Positions 15,638 to 23,406 of a DNA stretch of 34,455 nt are shown one piece after another (position 1 is the first letter of the stretch; each line of letters begins with the position of its first letter). The stretch is from a virus. A program made the translations under genes and the position numbers. Under the pieces are notes generated by a model. The model made no database searches, was not told where the DNA came from, and worked only from the letters and a program-made list of their open reading frames with translations. The stretch covers positions 1-34,455 of IMG/VR virus record IMGVR_UViG_3300046462_000906, one strand, 5' to 3'.

Positions 15638-16357
15638 ATGCGACATGTATCTTCGATGACAGCGATCGCCGCCCTTCTGGTGGCGAGCTCCGTCGGCGCC
15701 GCGGATGCGCGTCAGGCGAAGTCTTATGTTCATGCGACGGCCTGCGGCGGCCACTTGATGGGCTCAGAGGCGGCGGATGCGAGCGGAAACTGCGTGAGTG
15801 CGGCCACAACCCGCAAGCGCGTGCGATCCGCCCGCTCGAACGACGTTCGTCGGGCGCATGTTTCGCGCGGCGGCGCGAGCTGCGGCGGAAGGCTCTCGAC
15901 CATACGCGCGGCCTCTGGCGCGATTGCCTGCGTCGCGTCCAACTCGGCGGCCAAATTCCAGGGCTTCGTGAGCGAGCTCGAGGCGACCGGCTATCGGATC
16001 GACTTCATGGGCGGCTGGCGGGCGCACGGCAGTTGTCGCGGTTGCAATATGCATCCGCGCGGTCTCGCGATCGATATCAATCAGACCGGCCGCAACCGGG
16101 TGACGCACCGATTCCCGGCCGGCGTGACCGCGATGGCGGAGCGGCACGGCCTGCTCCACGGCGCCGTCTGGAACAACGCGGACGCCGGGCATTTCGAGCT
16201 CATGAGCGCATCTCCGACGCGTTATGCTTATGCTCACCTGAGCGCGTCTCCGACGCGATATGCGCGACGTTCGATGCACGCCTATGCGTCGGCGGTGAGC
16301 GTGCCGGGCGCCGTCGACCTGGCCGGAAAGTTTTCCGGGCAGGGAAGCGGCTTTTGA
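15638..16357 (+). CDS. exported M15-type peptidoglycan peptidase
   Basis: 239 residues from ATG 15638, with CGGGAG 7 bp upstream; I prefer this to the earlier in-frame start at 15617. Signal peptide 1-22. The catalytic region has G-G-W-R (125-128), the zinc motif H139-P-R-G-L-A-I-D146, then D182-A-G-H185-F-E. This is the H-x6-D...D-x2-H arrangement of the D-Ala-D-Ala carboxypeptidase/VanY/endolysin clan (M15). Expected reaction: cleavage of peptide stems in peptidoglycan, in the periplasm. Residues 190-208 contain a duplicated S-A-S-P-T-R-Y-A. It follows the tail operon by 290 bp, so it could be a lysis enzyme, but the classical signal peptide and lack of a holin partner also fit a host cell-wall enzyme. 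Confidence 0.75.
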   Translation: MRHVSSMTAIAALLVASSVGAADARQAKSYVHATACGGHLMGSEAADASGNCVSAATTRKRVRSARSNDVRRAHVSRGGASCGGRLSTIRAASGAIACVASNSAAKFQGFVSELEATGYRIDFMGGWRAHGSCRGCNMHPRGLAIDINQTGRNRVTHRFPAGVTAMAERHGLLHGAVWNNADAGHFELMSASPTRYAYAHLSASPTRYARRSMHAYASAVSVPGAVDLAGKFSGQGSGF

Positions 16358-16393
16358 TTGATCACGGTAAAGGTGATGCCGGTGCCAACGCTT

Positions 16394-16422
16394 CGCAGGT
16401 CGGCCATGGCCGGCCTGCGTTT
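16394..16422 (+). terminator. candidate terminator after the M15 peptidase
   Basis: A 13-bp stem with one wobble pair (16394-16406 with 16407-16419, tight turn) is followed by TTTG. The T tract is short, so termination may be partial. Confidence 0.45.
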
Positions 16423-16626
16423 GCAGTAACGTGGGGTGTCCCGAAAGTTTGCGGCCGTAGCCTTGCACGCGTGATGCTTGGTTTGAGTTGGGCATGGAAG
16501 CGTACCAGGGCGTGGACTTATAAATCGGGGTGCCGCGGATCAGGGCGGGTTGCTGTCCGCTGTGCCCCGACACCGGCGTGAAAGCGGACGTCGCGGGACT
16601 TCCGCGTTGGGCCAAGGGCCGACACC

Positions 16627-17466
16627 CTACCTAAGCCTCACCCGATGGATGCTCAGCGTCGAAGCAGTCGAGAGCCACCACCCGTCTCCTCTGAACCAGC
16701 ATGTCTGATCTATGTCGTCATCGGTTCGAAATGATCGGACAGCATTGGCTCCGCCACTCGCGTCGTCGTCTTGCGGTCCCGTGCACGAAATGAAGGCTGC
16801 CGGCGACAAAAACTTGGCGGGCCAACTGGCACCGTGGACAGGTCGCGTGATCATCAGCATGCCACCGATGCGGCCGACTGCATGCAGCGGAAAGACAAGC
16901 CGGCCGTTCGGCCGCAGAGCGTCCAGCCAGGCCCAGCTTGGTTGGGTAATGCCCGCATTGACGTAGACGGCATCGGCCTTTGGCAGGTCGTCGGCGATGC
17001 CTGTCCGTGGATGAACTTCGATCTGAGGAAACTCTTTCAAGTTGACGCGGGCGCGTGCCGCGAGGTCCTGCTCGATCTCATACGCGTTGACGGTTCCCGC
17101 AGACCCGACCAGATGACCGAGCAAAGCGGTATAGTAGCCGGTGCCTGCGCCCACCTGAATCACCGACTCCCCCTCGGCGGGGGCAAGTGCATCGAGCCAG
17201 CCCGCGTGTGAGCTCGGCTGACCGATGTTAATGCCACGGGACGGGTCTAGCGCGACGAGTGTGTCCTGATAGATAAAGGCAATGTCGGCGTCAGGCGTCT
17301 TTACGTCGCCCACTCCTGGAATGGCAATCGACCATGGGCCTGGCCCGACAAACGGCTCGCGCATGACAGCAGCAAATGCGCGTTCAATCCGCGGGTTGTG
17401 TGCCCTGCCTGATCGTGAGACGTAACTGGCGAAGAAGGTTCTAAGACTTGCTGATCGGTCATGCAC
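16627..17466 (-). CDS. protein-L-isoaspartate O-methyltransferase-like protein
   Basis: 279 residues from GTG 17466, preceded by GGGAGTCGGGGAA. The Pcm-type sequence G-I-N-I-G-Q-P-S-S-H-A-G-W-L-D-A-L at 78-94 corresponds to the I-S-Q-P region that contacts the damaged aspartate. The SAM motif V-I-Q-V-G-A-G-T-G-Y-Y-T-A-L-L is at 102-116, and an acidic ribose-binding residue (E130) follows. Known Pcm enzymes methylate isoaspartyl residues to start protein repair. This protein is about 60 residues longer than the classical enzyme at its C-terminus, and substrate specificity could differ (the family also contains rRNA/peptide-modifying relatives). Cytoplasmic. Upstream neighbour on the same strand is the hydrolase gene, 62 bp away, so an operon is possible. 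Confidence 0.82.
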   Translation of the reverse strand: MHDRSASLRTFFASYVSRSGRAHNPRIERAFAAVMREPFVGPGPWSIAIPGVGDVKTPDADIAFIYQDTLVALDPSRGINIGQPSSHAGWLDALAPAEGESVIQVGAGTGYYTALLGHLVGSAGTVNAYEIEQDLAARARVNLKEFPQIEVHPRTGIADDLPKADAVYVNAGITQPSWAWLDALRPNGRLVFPLHAVGRIGGMLMITRPVHGASWPAKFLSPAAFISCTGPQDDDASGGANAVRSFRTDDDIDQTCWFRGDGWWLSTASTLSIHRVRLR

Positions 17467-17528
17467 TTCCCCGACTCCCGTCCCGCGTTTGGGCCAAAAG
17501 CCGATGTCGGAGCGTTAATGGCGTTCGA

Positions 17529-18365
17529 TCAATCCGTTTCGTCCCGACGGATGAATTCGGCGATCTTCTTGACCACCTCTTCCTCGATGCCGGCATAGCC
17601 GTGCTCGGAAAAGGCGCCGCAAGGATCGGTCGCCACTGAATGACCATGCTCAAACGTGCGGCTTGCCTTGTCGGCAGCCGGGATCTGCGTGAACAGCGCC
17701 GCCGAGCCGGCTGGCGGACTGAACGAGCAGTGGTCATCTTGGTGCCAGACGACAAGGGTCGGAACCGTGATGCGCGACGCATAGAGGTTGAAAGTCGGCT
17801 GAGTGCCAAGGGTCAGGTCCGTCACCGGCGACGTCAAGACCACGCCCCTGAGTCCCGCCAGGGCCGGCAGGAAGCCGCCAGCCGTCACCGTCGAAATACT
17901 GCCATTGCTTGTGCCGACCACCCAGACCGGCTTGCCCCAGCGGTTGATGGCCGCGTTGATGAAGCCCTGCAATTCCGCGGCGTGCGTCGCGCTCAGGCGG
18001 GTTGCGAAATTGAGGCCGGCGGGGTGCGCAGGCGTGACGTCCGCCATCATGACGTTGAGGCCGTGACGCAGGAAAAGGTCGGCGGACCGGATCAGGAAGT
18101 TGCCGGTTGAATCAATGATGGTGCCGGTCGCATCGAGGGACAGCAGACCATTGCCACCGCTCATCAAGACAACACTGGCGCGGGCCGTCCGCGCTGGCTT
18201 ATCGAGACGCACGGGCGGCGTCTTGACGATGAATGTCGTATCGATGGTCACTGCCTCGGCGTCGGCGGCACGGGCAGTTGGCGAGGCGCTGCAAAACCCA
18301 AATGCAGCACACGCAGCCAAGATCAATGCGGATTGATTGAACAGTTTCGCTTGCCAAGCAAACAT
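17529..18365 (-). CDS. exported alpha/beta hydrolase
   Basis: 278 residues from ATG 18365, with AGGAG 6 bp upstream; a TTG start five codons earlier would overlap the ribosome binding site. Signal peptide about 1-33 (ends ARA). The core shows V-V-L-M-S-G-G-N-G (oxyanion strand, 65-73), nucleophile elbow G151-T-S153-N-G155, acid candidate D210/D211 in W-H-Q-D-D-H and His candidate in E-H-G-H-S (H240/H242). These support an alpha/beta hydrolase with Ser-Asp-His triad acting in the periplasm. Substrate unknown. A conserved C249 near the C-terminus may pair with C213. Confidence 0.82.
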   Translation of the reverse strand: MFAWQAKLFNQSALILAACAAFGFCSASPTARAADAEAVTIDTTFIVKTPPVRLDKPARTARASVVLMSGGNGLLSLDATGTIIDSTGNFLIRSADLFLRHGLNVMMADVTPAHPAGLNFATRLSATHAAELQGFINAAINRWGKPVWVVGTSNGSISTVTAGGFLPALAGLRGVVLTSPVTDLTLGTQPTFNLYASRITVPTLVVWHQDDHCSFSPPAGSAALFTQIPAADKASRTFEHGHSVATDPCGAFSEHGYAGIEEEVVKKIAEFIRRDETD

Positions 18366-18905
18366 CTCACTCTCCTTCAAACTGCGGTTAGCGGAGGTTT
18401 CCTCATCGCGCGTCCAGCCACGCAGCGCAGATGTGGCGCACGTGTGAAATCACGATCATAGGCAAGCATCGTCAAGCGCACGTCAAAATCATTCCTCTCT
18501 GTTATCAGCAATTTGACAGGCTACGGGCCGCCAGGAAGTGGCGCAGGACGGCACTCGGGCACCTTGCCGGAGCCCGCACCATGGTTGCCGCTCTCCAATG
18601 TTTTTTGTGGCCTCGCGCCCGCCGGCCATGTCCGCTTCGGGTCAAAACCGGAAATGCTCTGACCGAGCGGAACACTTCCGTTTAGCCGTCCAAGGCCCGA
18701 CATCGGCGCTTTAATGAGTACACGCCCTAGGCTTCCCTTCCACGGCGGGGCAGAAGCGAAAAGGTGAAATAGAGTCGATCCGACGTGCCATCGGGTCACG
18801 GAACGGCAGCCGGCAAGTCACCGACGAGGGCGCGAGCGACGCCGCGACTGGACAGTTCGACTGCCCCTGGACGACGGGATGGGCACGACTTGGCAGGGCA
18901 GCGTC
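18366..18905. other. 540 bp without a recognisable gene
   Basis: Upstream of the hydrolase start. Frames open here are low-quality shadows. It includes a stretch at about 18629-18716 (tccgcttcgggtcaaaacc...cgacatcggcgctttaatg) whose end resembles 17500-17520 upstream of the Pcm-like gene. I take this for a degenerate short intergenic repeat. The promoter of the hydrolase gene should lie near 18370-18440. Confidence 0.4.
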
Positions 18906-19082
18906 TTAGTTGGCCCAAACCATGCCGGCGCGTTCCTTTTCAGCCCTCTCCGCGAGATGCAACCAGGTCCGGGCCATTTCGAGGATCAACAGCCTTTGCG
19001 TCGGATCGCAGATCTTCGCGGCAATATCGACGCACTCCTGGGCACGTCGGCGGTGCTCCCGCACCTGGTCCGTTGCTGCCAT
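18906..19082 (-). CDS. small helical hypothetical protein (58 aa)
   Basis: 58 residues from ATG 19082. Two-helix pattern: R-E-H-R-R-R-A-Q-E-C-V-D-I-A-A-K-I-C-D-P-T-Q-R, then L-L-I-L-E-M-A-R-T-W-L-H-L-A-E-R-A-E. This is the clearest member of the small family also seen at 4988-5173, 5333-5533 and 5557-5748. Such proteins are numerous in Bradyrhizobium genomes. Function unknown. Confidence 0.75.
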   Translation of the reverse strand: MAATDQVREHRRRAQECVDIAAKICDPTQRLLILEMARTWLHLAERAEKERAGMVWAN

Positions 19083-19196
19083 GGAACACACCCCATACGC
19101 ATACACATACGCCAACAGCGCCAAGTGTTTTGGAAAAGCGGTTTTCGTATGGCGGTTCCGGCGGCGGCACGCGTGCGGATCGCGCAAGCGCAGCCC

Positions 19197-19230
19197 GGAT
19201 GGCGCCCTCGGGTCTTGCCTTCGGCAAGGA
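19197..19230 (+). repeat. short palindromic repeat (CTCGGGTCTTGCC type), copy 1
   Basis: A hairpin-forming segment with ctcgggtcttgcc and tcggcaag, matching 21960-21998 over about 30 bp including the preceding ggatgg. It lies in the gap upstream of the exported protein at 19269. Confidence 0.5.
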
Positions 19231-19268
19231 CCAATGCCTGGAGATTGGCGTTTCCTCCCAAAGGGGAA

Positions 19269-19703
19269 ATGATGAAGCCTTTAGGCCTCTGTCTCGGCGC
19301 ATGCGCCATCGTTACGTCGCCGGCTTTCGCCGATGGCACGTCGCTTGGTCATGGCGAGGGCGGGCGCGTCGTCGACTTTCTGCCGATCGTGCGGCAATAC
19401 AATGCAAGCGGCGAATTATTTCGCATTCAAGGCGTCTGCAAATTGGCTTGCACGATGTTCCTCGGCATCCGCAATGTGTGTGTCGAACGCAGCGCGACGC
19501 TGATGTTCCACGCCGGGCATGACATCGAGGAGAACGTCACCGGTCCGGACACGCGCGCAAGCCGCGCGGCGCTGTACCGCTACAATGCGGCCTTGCGGCA
19601 ATACCTGCTCGAAGGCCACCACATGGATACTGACGCGTTTCATACGCTGCCAGGCAGCGTGCTCATCGACCGCTTCGGCTACAAGGCATGCATGGCGGAT
19701 TGA
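19269..19703 (+). CDS. exported hypothetical protein (ClpP/periplasmic-protein-like)
   Basis: 144 residues from ATG 19269 (or the adjacent ATG 19272, better spaced from AGGGG). Signal peptide 1-21 (ends AFA). The segment I-Q-G-V-C-K-L-A-C-T-M-F-L-G-I-R-N-V-C-V-E-R (53-74) followed by L-M-F-H-A-G-H-D resembles the G-x-C-x-S-A-C-T...F-H motif of exported ClpP/crotonase-like proteins of Bradyrhizobium. The position usually occupied by serine is Leu59 here, so if the comparison is right the protein may be catalytically dead. The C-terminal G-H-H-M-D-T-D-A-F-H-T-L and D-R-F-G-Y-K-A-C are also typical. Cysteines 57, 61, 71 and 141 could form disulfides. Confidence 0.65.
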   Translation: MMKPLGLCLGACAIVTSPAFADGTSLGHGEGGRVVDFLPIVRQYNASGELFRIQGVCKLACTMFLGIRNVCVERSATLMFHAGHDIEENVTGPDTRASRAALYRYNAALRQYLLEGHHMDTDAFHTLPGSVLIDRFGYKACMAD

Positions 19704-19899
19704 ATTGATCCGGCCACCAGGGCGATATCCGCGACTTGAATTAGGTCAATAAGGCTTACCCCGTGATAGACAAAGCTTGCGCAGGTCTGAGGTGCGATCG
19801 CGTCTGAGGCCTTCACCTTGCTGGTCAATCGAGCCGGGATTAGTCTCCAGGTTGCGGAAGTCAGGACCATTGTGATCCGGATACCGCAGGGAGGTTGCC

Positions 19900-20316
19900 A
19901 TGCTGACAAGACGCGGCTTTGCATCATGCGCGCTCTGCGCAATCACCGGTTTCGTTGCGACCGAAGCATCGGCCCAAGGCGCGCCACCCGCGGCGGCGGG
20001 CGGCGTCACACGCAAGATCTTGTCGCAGACCGACGGTCCGGCGGCGGGCTATGAAACGCTGCTGGTGGAAGCCACCATAGAGCCGGGTGTGGTGGTCGGC
20101 CGGCACACGCATCCGGGAATCGAATCGGCCTACATCATGGAAGGCGGCTTCGAGCTTCCCGTTCAAGGTCAACCGACCCGCATGCTCAAACCCGGCGATG
20201 CCTTCCAGATCCCGCCGGAAACGCCCCATGCGGGTGGCGCGGCCGGCACCGCAAAGACCAGGGTTCTGATCACCTATGTGGTGCAGAAGGGAAAGCCGCT
20301 CGCATCTCCCGCGTGA
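19900..20316 (+). CDS. exported cupin-domain protein
   Basis: 138 residues, AGGGAGG 7 bp before ATG 19900. The N-terminus has twin arginines (L-T-R-R-G-F-A) and a hydrophobic stretch ending A-S-A-Q, suggesting Tat export. A single cupin barrel follows: first motif G67-R-H69-T-H71-P-G-I-E75 and second motif P-G-D-A-F-Q-I-P-P-E-T-P-H110, giving a 3-His/1-Glu metal site. Reaction unknown; small cupins of this kind include metal-dependent isomerases and sensors. Tat transport would fit a cofactor loaded in the cytoplasm. Confidence 0.85.
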   Translation: MLTRRGFASCALCAITGFVATEASAQGAPPAAAGGVTRKILSQTDGPAAGYETLLVEATIEPGVVVGRHTHPGIESAYIMEGGFELPVQGQPTRMLKPGDAFQIPPETPHAGGAAGTAKTRVLITYVVQKGKPLASPA

Positions 20317-20336
20317 TCGGTCAGTGAGCCTGGCGA

Positions 20337-20354
20337 CGAGGGCGCGCGCCCTCG
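20337..20354. terminator. candidate hairpin between convergent genes
   Basis: A perfect 18-bp palindrome (9-bp arms) lies between the convergent cupin and lipocalin-like genes. No T tract directly adjoins it; ATTTTATTTT follows 16 bp later on the plus strand. It may limit read-through in both directions. Confidence 0.35.
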
Positions 20355-20368
20355 GAGCCGGCGGCGTC

Positions 20369-20872
20369 TCATTTTATTTTCTCCCACCCAAGGGTGCGTA
20401 TGCTCATCTTGCCCGTGAAGGGATTGGGTGACGGCGCCGTCGCAAGCATCAAGCGGTCGCCCTCGAACGCATAATTGCGAACCTGGTCGGTGCCGGTCCA
20501 GGTCTCGTTCCACGAGACATCGGCATGATGGACCACCTGATCGCCTTTGATCGTATAGGTGCCCGCATAAGCCGCCATCGAGCGGAATAGCGCCTCCGCC
20601 TCGGGAGCGCTCGCAACCGGCCCGGCCGGCTTCTTGCGATCCGAGTCGACGATGATCGTCATCATCCGCCCGTCGGCGCCGTAGGAAATGAAGCCGACGG
20701 GTTTCCCCTTGTAGATGTCGGTCTTCTGGCCCGACGCCAGGTCCTCGCTGACCGCGGACACGAGCTTCCACGTGCCGACAAGTCTGTTCTTGTCGTCGGC
20801 TGATGTCCGGGAAGTGACTCCGAGCACGAGCGCGGCCAATGTCGCAACGGTGACGGTCAAGGATCGAGTCAT
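20369..20872 (-). CDS. exported lipocalin-like protein
   Basis: 167 residues from ATG 20872; longer forms upstream have no ribosome binding site or signal sequence at the right place. Signal peptide 1-25. The mature protein opens N-R-L-V-G-T-W-K-L-V-S (29-39), the G-x-W motif of the lipocalin-like (DUF-type) domain, then I-Y-K-G-K-P-V-G-F-I-S-Y-G-A-D-G-R-M-M (74-91), also characteristic, and ends in beta strands with N-x-W/T-G-T-D-Q-V-R. It should form a small barrel in the periplasm and bind an unknown hydrophobic ligand. Convergent with the cupin gene. Confidence 0.8.
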   Translation of the reverse strand: MTRSLTVTVATLAALVLGVTSRTSADDKNRLVGTWKLVSAVSEDLASGQKTDIYKGKPVGFISYGADGRMMTIIVDSDRKKPAGPVASAPEAEALFRSMAAYAGTYTIKGDQVVHHADVSWNETWTGTDQVRNYAFEGDRLMLATAPSPNPFTGKMSIRTLGWEKIK

Positions 20873-21158
20873 GAGTTTCCCCACTGCCGAGTGACGAGGC
20901 TTCCTCCAATTCGACGCACCACCTGATTCTATCAGGCAAGCTGGGTCGGCACGATGCCGTCGCGCGTTGCCGTGAACCTTTCGGGCTCGCCGCGCACATC
21001 GAACCGAAGAGTCGGATGCCGGACCCGAAAGGCAATGTGCTACCGATAAAGCCCCGCAATTGCTGAGAAAAAACACGCGCAGTGGCGAAAATGTCACAGT
21101 CAATCGTAGCATCGCAGAATAGAGTAGAGAGGGGAGCGACAGGGTGGTGGAGAGTCAG

Positions 21159-21923
21159 ATGACGAAATTGATGGCCGCTGCGCTAGCGTTGGCCGCGTTC
21201 AGCGTTCCCGCCCTCGCGGCGGATCTGCCCGTCAGGCCATACGCGCCGCCGGTCGTGTTGCCGTCGGGCTACAACTGGAATGGATTTTATATCGGCGCGC
21301 ATCTCGGCGGCGCCTGGGCGAGCCGGGATTTCAACCAGACCATCGCGGGTGCCGCATTGGTCGAGGCCGGCACCAACAAACCGTCAAGCGTCGTGGGCGG
21401 CGGGCAGGTCGGCTACAATTGGCAGTTCGCGCCGAACTGGCTCGTGGGCATCGAGGCCGATTTCTCCGGCGCTAATCTGAGTGACACCCAGACCACGACG
21501 TCGCCGGGCGGCGCGGTGGTCAACTGGAACGACAAGGTCGACGTGTTCGGAACAGTGCGCGGGCGACTCGGCTATGTGGTCGACAACTGGCTGTTCTACG
21601 GCACCGGCGGTTTCGCCTGGGTCGACGACAAGCTCACGCGCACACAGGCGGTCGCGGGACCGTTTTCGCCGGCGGCCGGACTCGTGGTGTCCAATTCGAA
21701 CACCCTAACCGGCTGGGTCGCCGGCGCCGGCGTCGAATGGGGCTTCGCCCACAGCTGGACCGCGCGGGTCGAGTATCTCCACATCGACGTGGAAGGTCAG
21801 ACCTTGGGCTTTACGACGCCGATCGGGCCGGGCGGTGGCGCGGGCATCGGTACGTTCGCGGTCAACGAGGGCCACATGACCATCGACACGGTTCGGGCTG
21901 GCGTGAACTACCTGTTCAACTGA
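21159..21923 (+). CDS. outer-membrane beta-barrel protein (Omp25/Omp31 type)
   Basis: 254 residues from ATG 21159, with GGAG 7 bp upstream; the in-frame GTG 15 bp earlier is less likely because the signal peptide starts here. Signal peptide ends ALAA, followed by the family-typical D-L-P-V-R-P-Y linker and N-W-N-G-F-Y-I-G-A-H-L-G-G-A-W. Then G-G-G-Q-V-G-Y-N-W-Q, L-V-G-I-E-A-D-F, V-R-G-R-L-G-Y and the terminal strand R-A-G-V-N-Y-L-F-N. This is a complete eight-stranded porin-like barrel. It shares family with 1308-2021 but is clearly divergent. Confidence 0.92.
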   Translation: MTKLMAAALALAAFSVPALAADLPVRPYAPPVVLPSGYNWNGFYIGAHLGGAWASRDFNQTIAGAALVEAGTNKPSSVVGGGQVGYNWQFAPNWLVGIEADFSGANLSDTQTTTSPGGAVVNWNDKVDVFGTVRGRLGYVVDNWLFYGTGGFAWVDDKLTRTQAVAGPFSPAAGLVVSNSNTLTGWVAGAGVEWGFAHSWTARVEYLHIDVEGQTLGFTTPIGPGGGAGIGTFAVNEGHMTIDTVRAGVNYLFN

Positions 21924-21959
21924 GGCTCGCTGCCGGGATCCTCGGCAGCACGCATCGCC

Positions 21960-21998
21960 GGATGGAGTCCTCGGGTCTTGCCGTCGGCAAGCCCGAGG
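21960..21998 (+). repeat. short palindromic repeat (CTCGGGTCTTGCC type), copy 2
   Basis: Arms cctcggg/cccgagg and cttgcc/ggcaag with a one-base bulge form a long hairpin. Matches 19197-19230. Confidence 0.55.
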
Positions 21999-22068
21999 CC
22001 GGCTTCCGCGCTGTTCGCGGCCATCGCCGTGTGACGCTCCGCCTTTCTGGTTTTCTGTGCATTCCCTG

Positions 22069-22180
22069 CGATCATGAGTCTTGACACGCGTTTTTTTGAC
22101 GAACGCGTGAAAGTGTTGTAGGAGAAAATCCACTATTGGAATTGCGCCCGCCGGGAAGCCGAGCGGGCGCTTTGCATTTC
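22069..22180 (+). ncRNA. promoter-hairpin-terminator element, copy E
   Basis: TTGACA 22081-22086, TTGACG 22096-22101, 17-bp spacer, TAGGAG 22119-22124. Small hairpin with conserved arms TCCA/TGGA but loop CTAT instead of CAGT. Terminator stem 22144-22151 with 22163-22170, cap CGG-GAAG-CCG, then TTTGCATTTC. Preserving the stem while changing the loop supports an RNA function. It precedes the two-gene unit 22440-23979. Confidence 0.62.
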
Positions 22181-22224
22181 CGGCGATGCACGCACGACGG
22201 GCGGTTGCTGAAGCCCCCCGTTGG

Positions 22225-22266
22225 CCTCGTCCTGAGGAGGCGCGAAGCGTCGTCTCGAAGGACGGG
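22225..22266 (-). repeat. palindromic intergenic repeat, second copy
   Basis: Reads, on the minus strand, CCTTCGAGACGACGC...CGCCTCCTCAGGACGAGG, the same family as 9536-9591 and the split copy at 24431-24535. Confidence 0.55.
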
Positions 22267-22439
22267 CAGAGGGACCGGCGCCGGTGGTCATCCTTCGGGA
22301 CGGCGCGTTGCGCGTGGCCCGGTAGGGCAACCCGAATCGATGAAACCGCGCGAAGCAGCCAAGGCGTGTGCCGAGGCGCCCGCAAGGCCCGCTTGAAACG
22401 CGCGTTTCCAACCTCACGGCAGACTTTGCGAGCAACCAG

Positions 22440-23363
22440 ATGCCAACCATTTGGGATTTGCTGCCGGCCAGCCTTTGGCCGACGCAGTCGTTCACGCTGC
22501 CCGGCAATCCGGACCAGGCTTCGAGCTGGTCGCCAAGCCCAGCCGCCCCATGGGGGTCTGCCGCGTCCACGCCGGATTATCTGACGCCTGATGCGCCGGC
22601 GTCGTCGGGGCCGTGGGATGACGATCGATACCGGCAGATGCTGGCGAACGCCAAGCGCGCATCCGATTTCGTCAGGTGGACGTTCCGGCCGCCCAGCGTC
22701 GCACCGCGGGCGGCCACCGCCGGACCGATGCAGGCGGTAGGGCCGGCGACCCCGTCGGGCGACAACGCTTATCCGGATACGCATGGATCGCCGTGGGACG
22801 GGGCCGAGGAGCCTGCCGCTCCCAGCGGCAGCTTGCTCGGTATGGCGGGGAGGCACAGTCCACCTGGCGCACCACCGACCGGCTCGGGTTCATCGCAGCA
22901 GCCGTCCGGGATCCTGGGTTACGCGGGATCGACCGGCGCACGTGCGGGCACCGCGGTGAGAACCGCGGGTTTAGGGGCTTCCGCAGCGGCCAGCGCTCTG
23001 GCGACCGCAATTCTTCTGGGCCTGACGACGCGAACGGCTCGGCCGGAGGATGACGAATTTCATCCGCAATACGTCGTGCGCGGCGGGGAGTCGAAGCCGA
23101 AGGATCTGAAAGAGAACTACCGAGACCTGAACGGCGTCGGGATGCCCGGGCTATATGGCATGTCGAGCTCGTCGGCGCCCGAATCGTCGGTCGATCAAAT
23201 CGCCGCGGTGGCGAGATATCCTAACGGCAGAATTAGCTATACGATTGTTCCCGAGGTGAATGCACTGGGATACGGCGTGGCGCCGACACCGCGTCGAGAA
23301 AATCCACTTCACAGCGCCCTCTTCCGCCGACATATCATTCCAAATCCGAATCGGGCCCCATGA
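22440..23363 (+). CDS. modular protein of unknown function with effector-like C-terminal domain
   Basis: 307 residues from ATG 22440; GTG 22368 is an alternative with a closer AAGG. Residues 1-175 are Pro/Ser/Gly/Ala-rich and probably disordered. Residues 176-197 form a hydrophobic segment (A-S-A-A-A-S-A-L-A-T-A-I-L-L-G-L) that could be one membrane span. Residues 205-307 form a compact domain: Y-V-V-R-G-G (211-216), G-M-P-G-L-Y-G-M-S-S-S-S-A-P-E-S-S-V (234-251), P-N-G-R-I-S-Y-T-I-V (261-270), then H291-S-A-L-F and P-N-P-N. From memory this pattern (V-R-G-G...GL-GxS-xSAP-xSV-E-L...P-N-xx-I-S-x-T) occurs at the C-termini of modular bacterial proteins of unsolved function. A variable linker plus C-terminal domain followed by a small acidic gene is the layout of effector/immunity pairs, but no activity is shown. 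Confidence 0.6.
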   Translation: MPTIWDLLPASLWPTQSFTLPGNPDQASSWSPSPAAPWGSAASTPDYLTPDAPASSGPWDDDRYRQMLANAKRASDFVRWTFRPPSVAPRAATAGPMQAVGPATPSGDNAYPDTHGSPWDGAEEPAAPSGSLLGMAGRHSPPGAPPTGSGSSQQPSGILGYAGSTGARAGTAVRTAGLGASAAASALATAILLGLTTRTARPEDDEFHPQYVVRGGESKPKDLKENYRDLNGVGMPGLYGMSSSSAPESSVDQIAAVARYPNGRISYTIVPEVNALGYGVAPTPRRENPLHSALFRRHIIPNPNRAP

Positions 23364-23406
23364 CGATGAGCTTGTTCATCGACGCCGCATCAAATAAATT
23401 CCTGCA

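Larger units (their letters stand above)
21924..22439. other. 516-bp intergenic region with repeats and element copy E
   Basis: Contains a hairpin at 21929-21949 just after the barrel gene (no T tract), the short repeat at 21960-21998, copy E of the promoter-hairpin-terminator element and a palindromic repeat at 22225-22266. No protein gene seen. Confidence 0.6.

Noticed and set aside
18785-19522. Long plus-strand frame across the small helical protein and the exported protein
   Set aside because: Arg/Pro/Ser-rich shadow that runs through intergenic repeats and out of frame with the signal-peptide gene at 19269.
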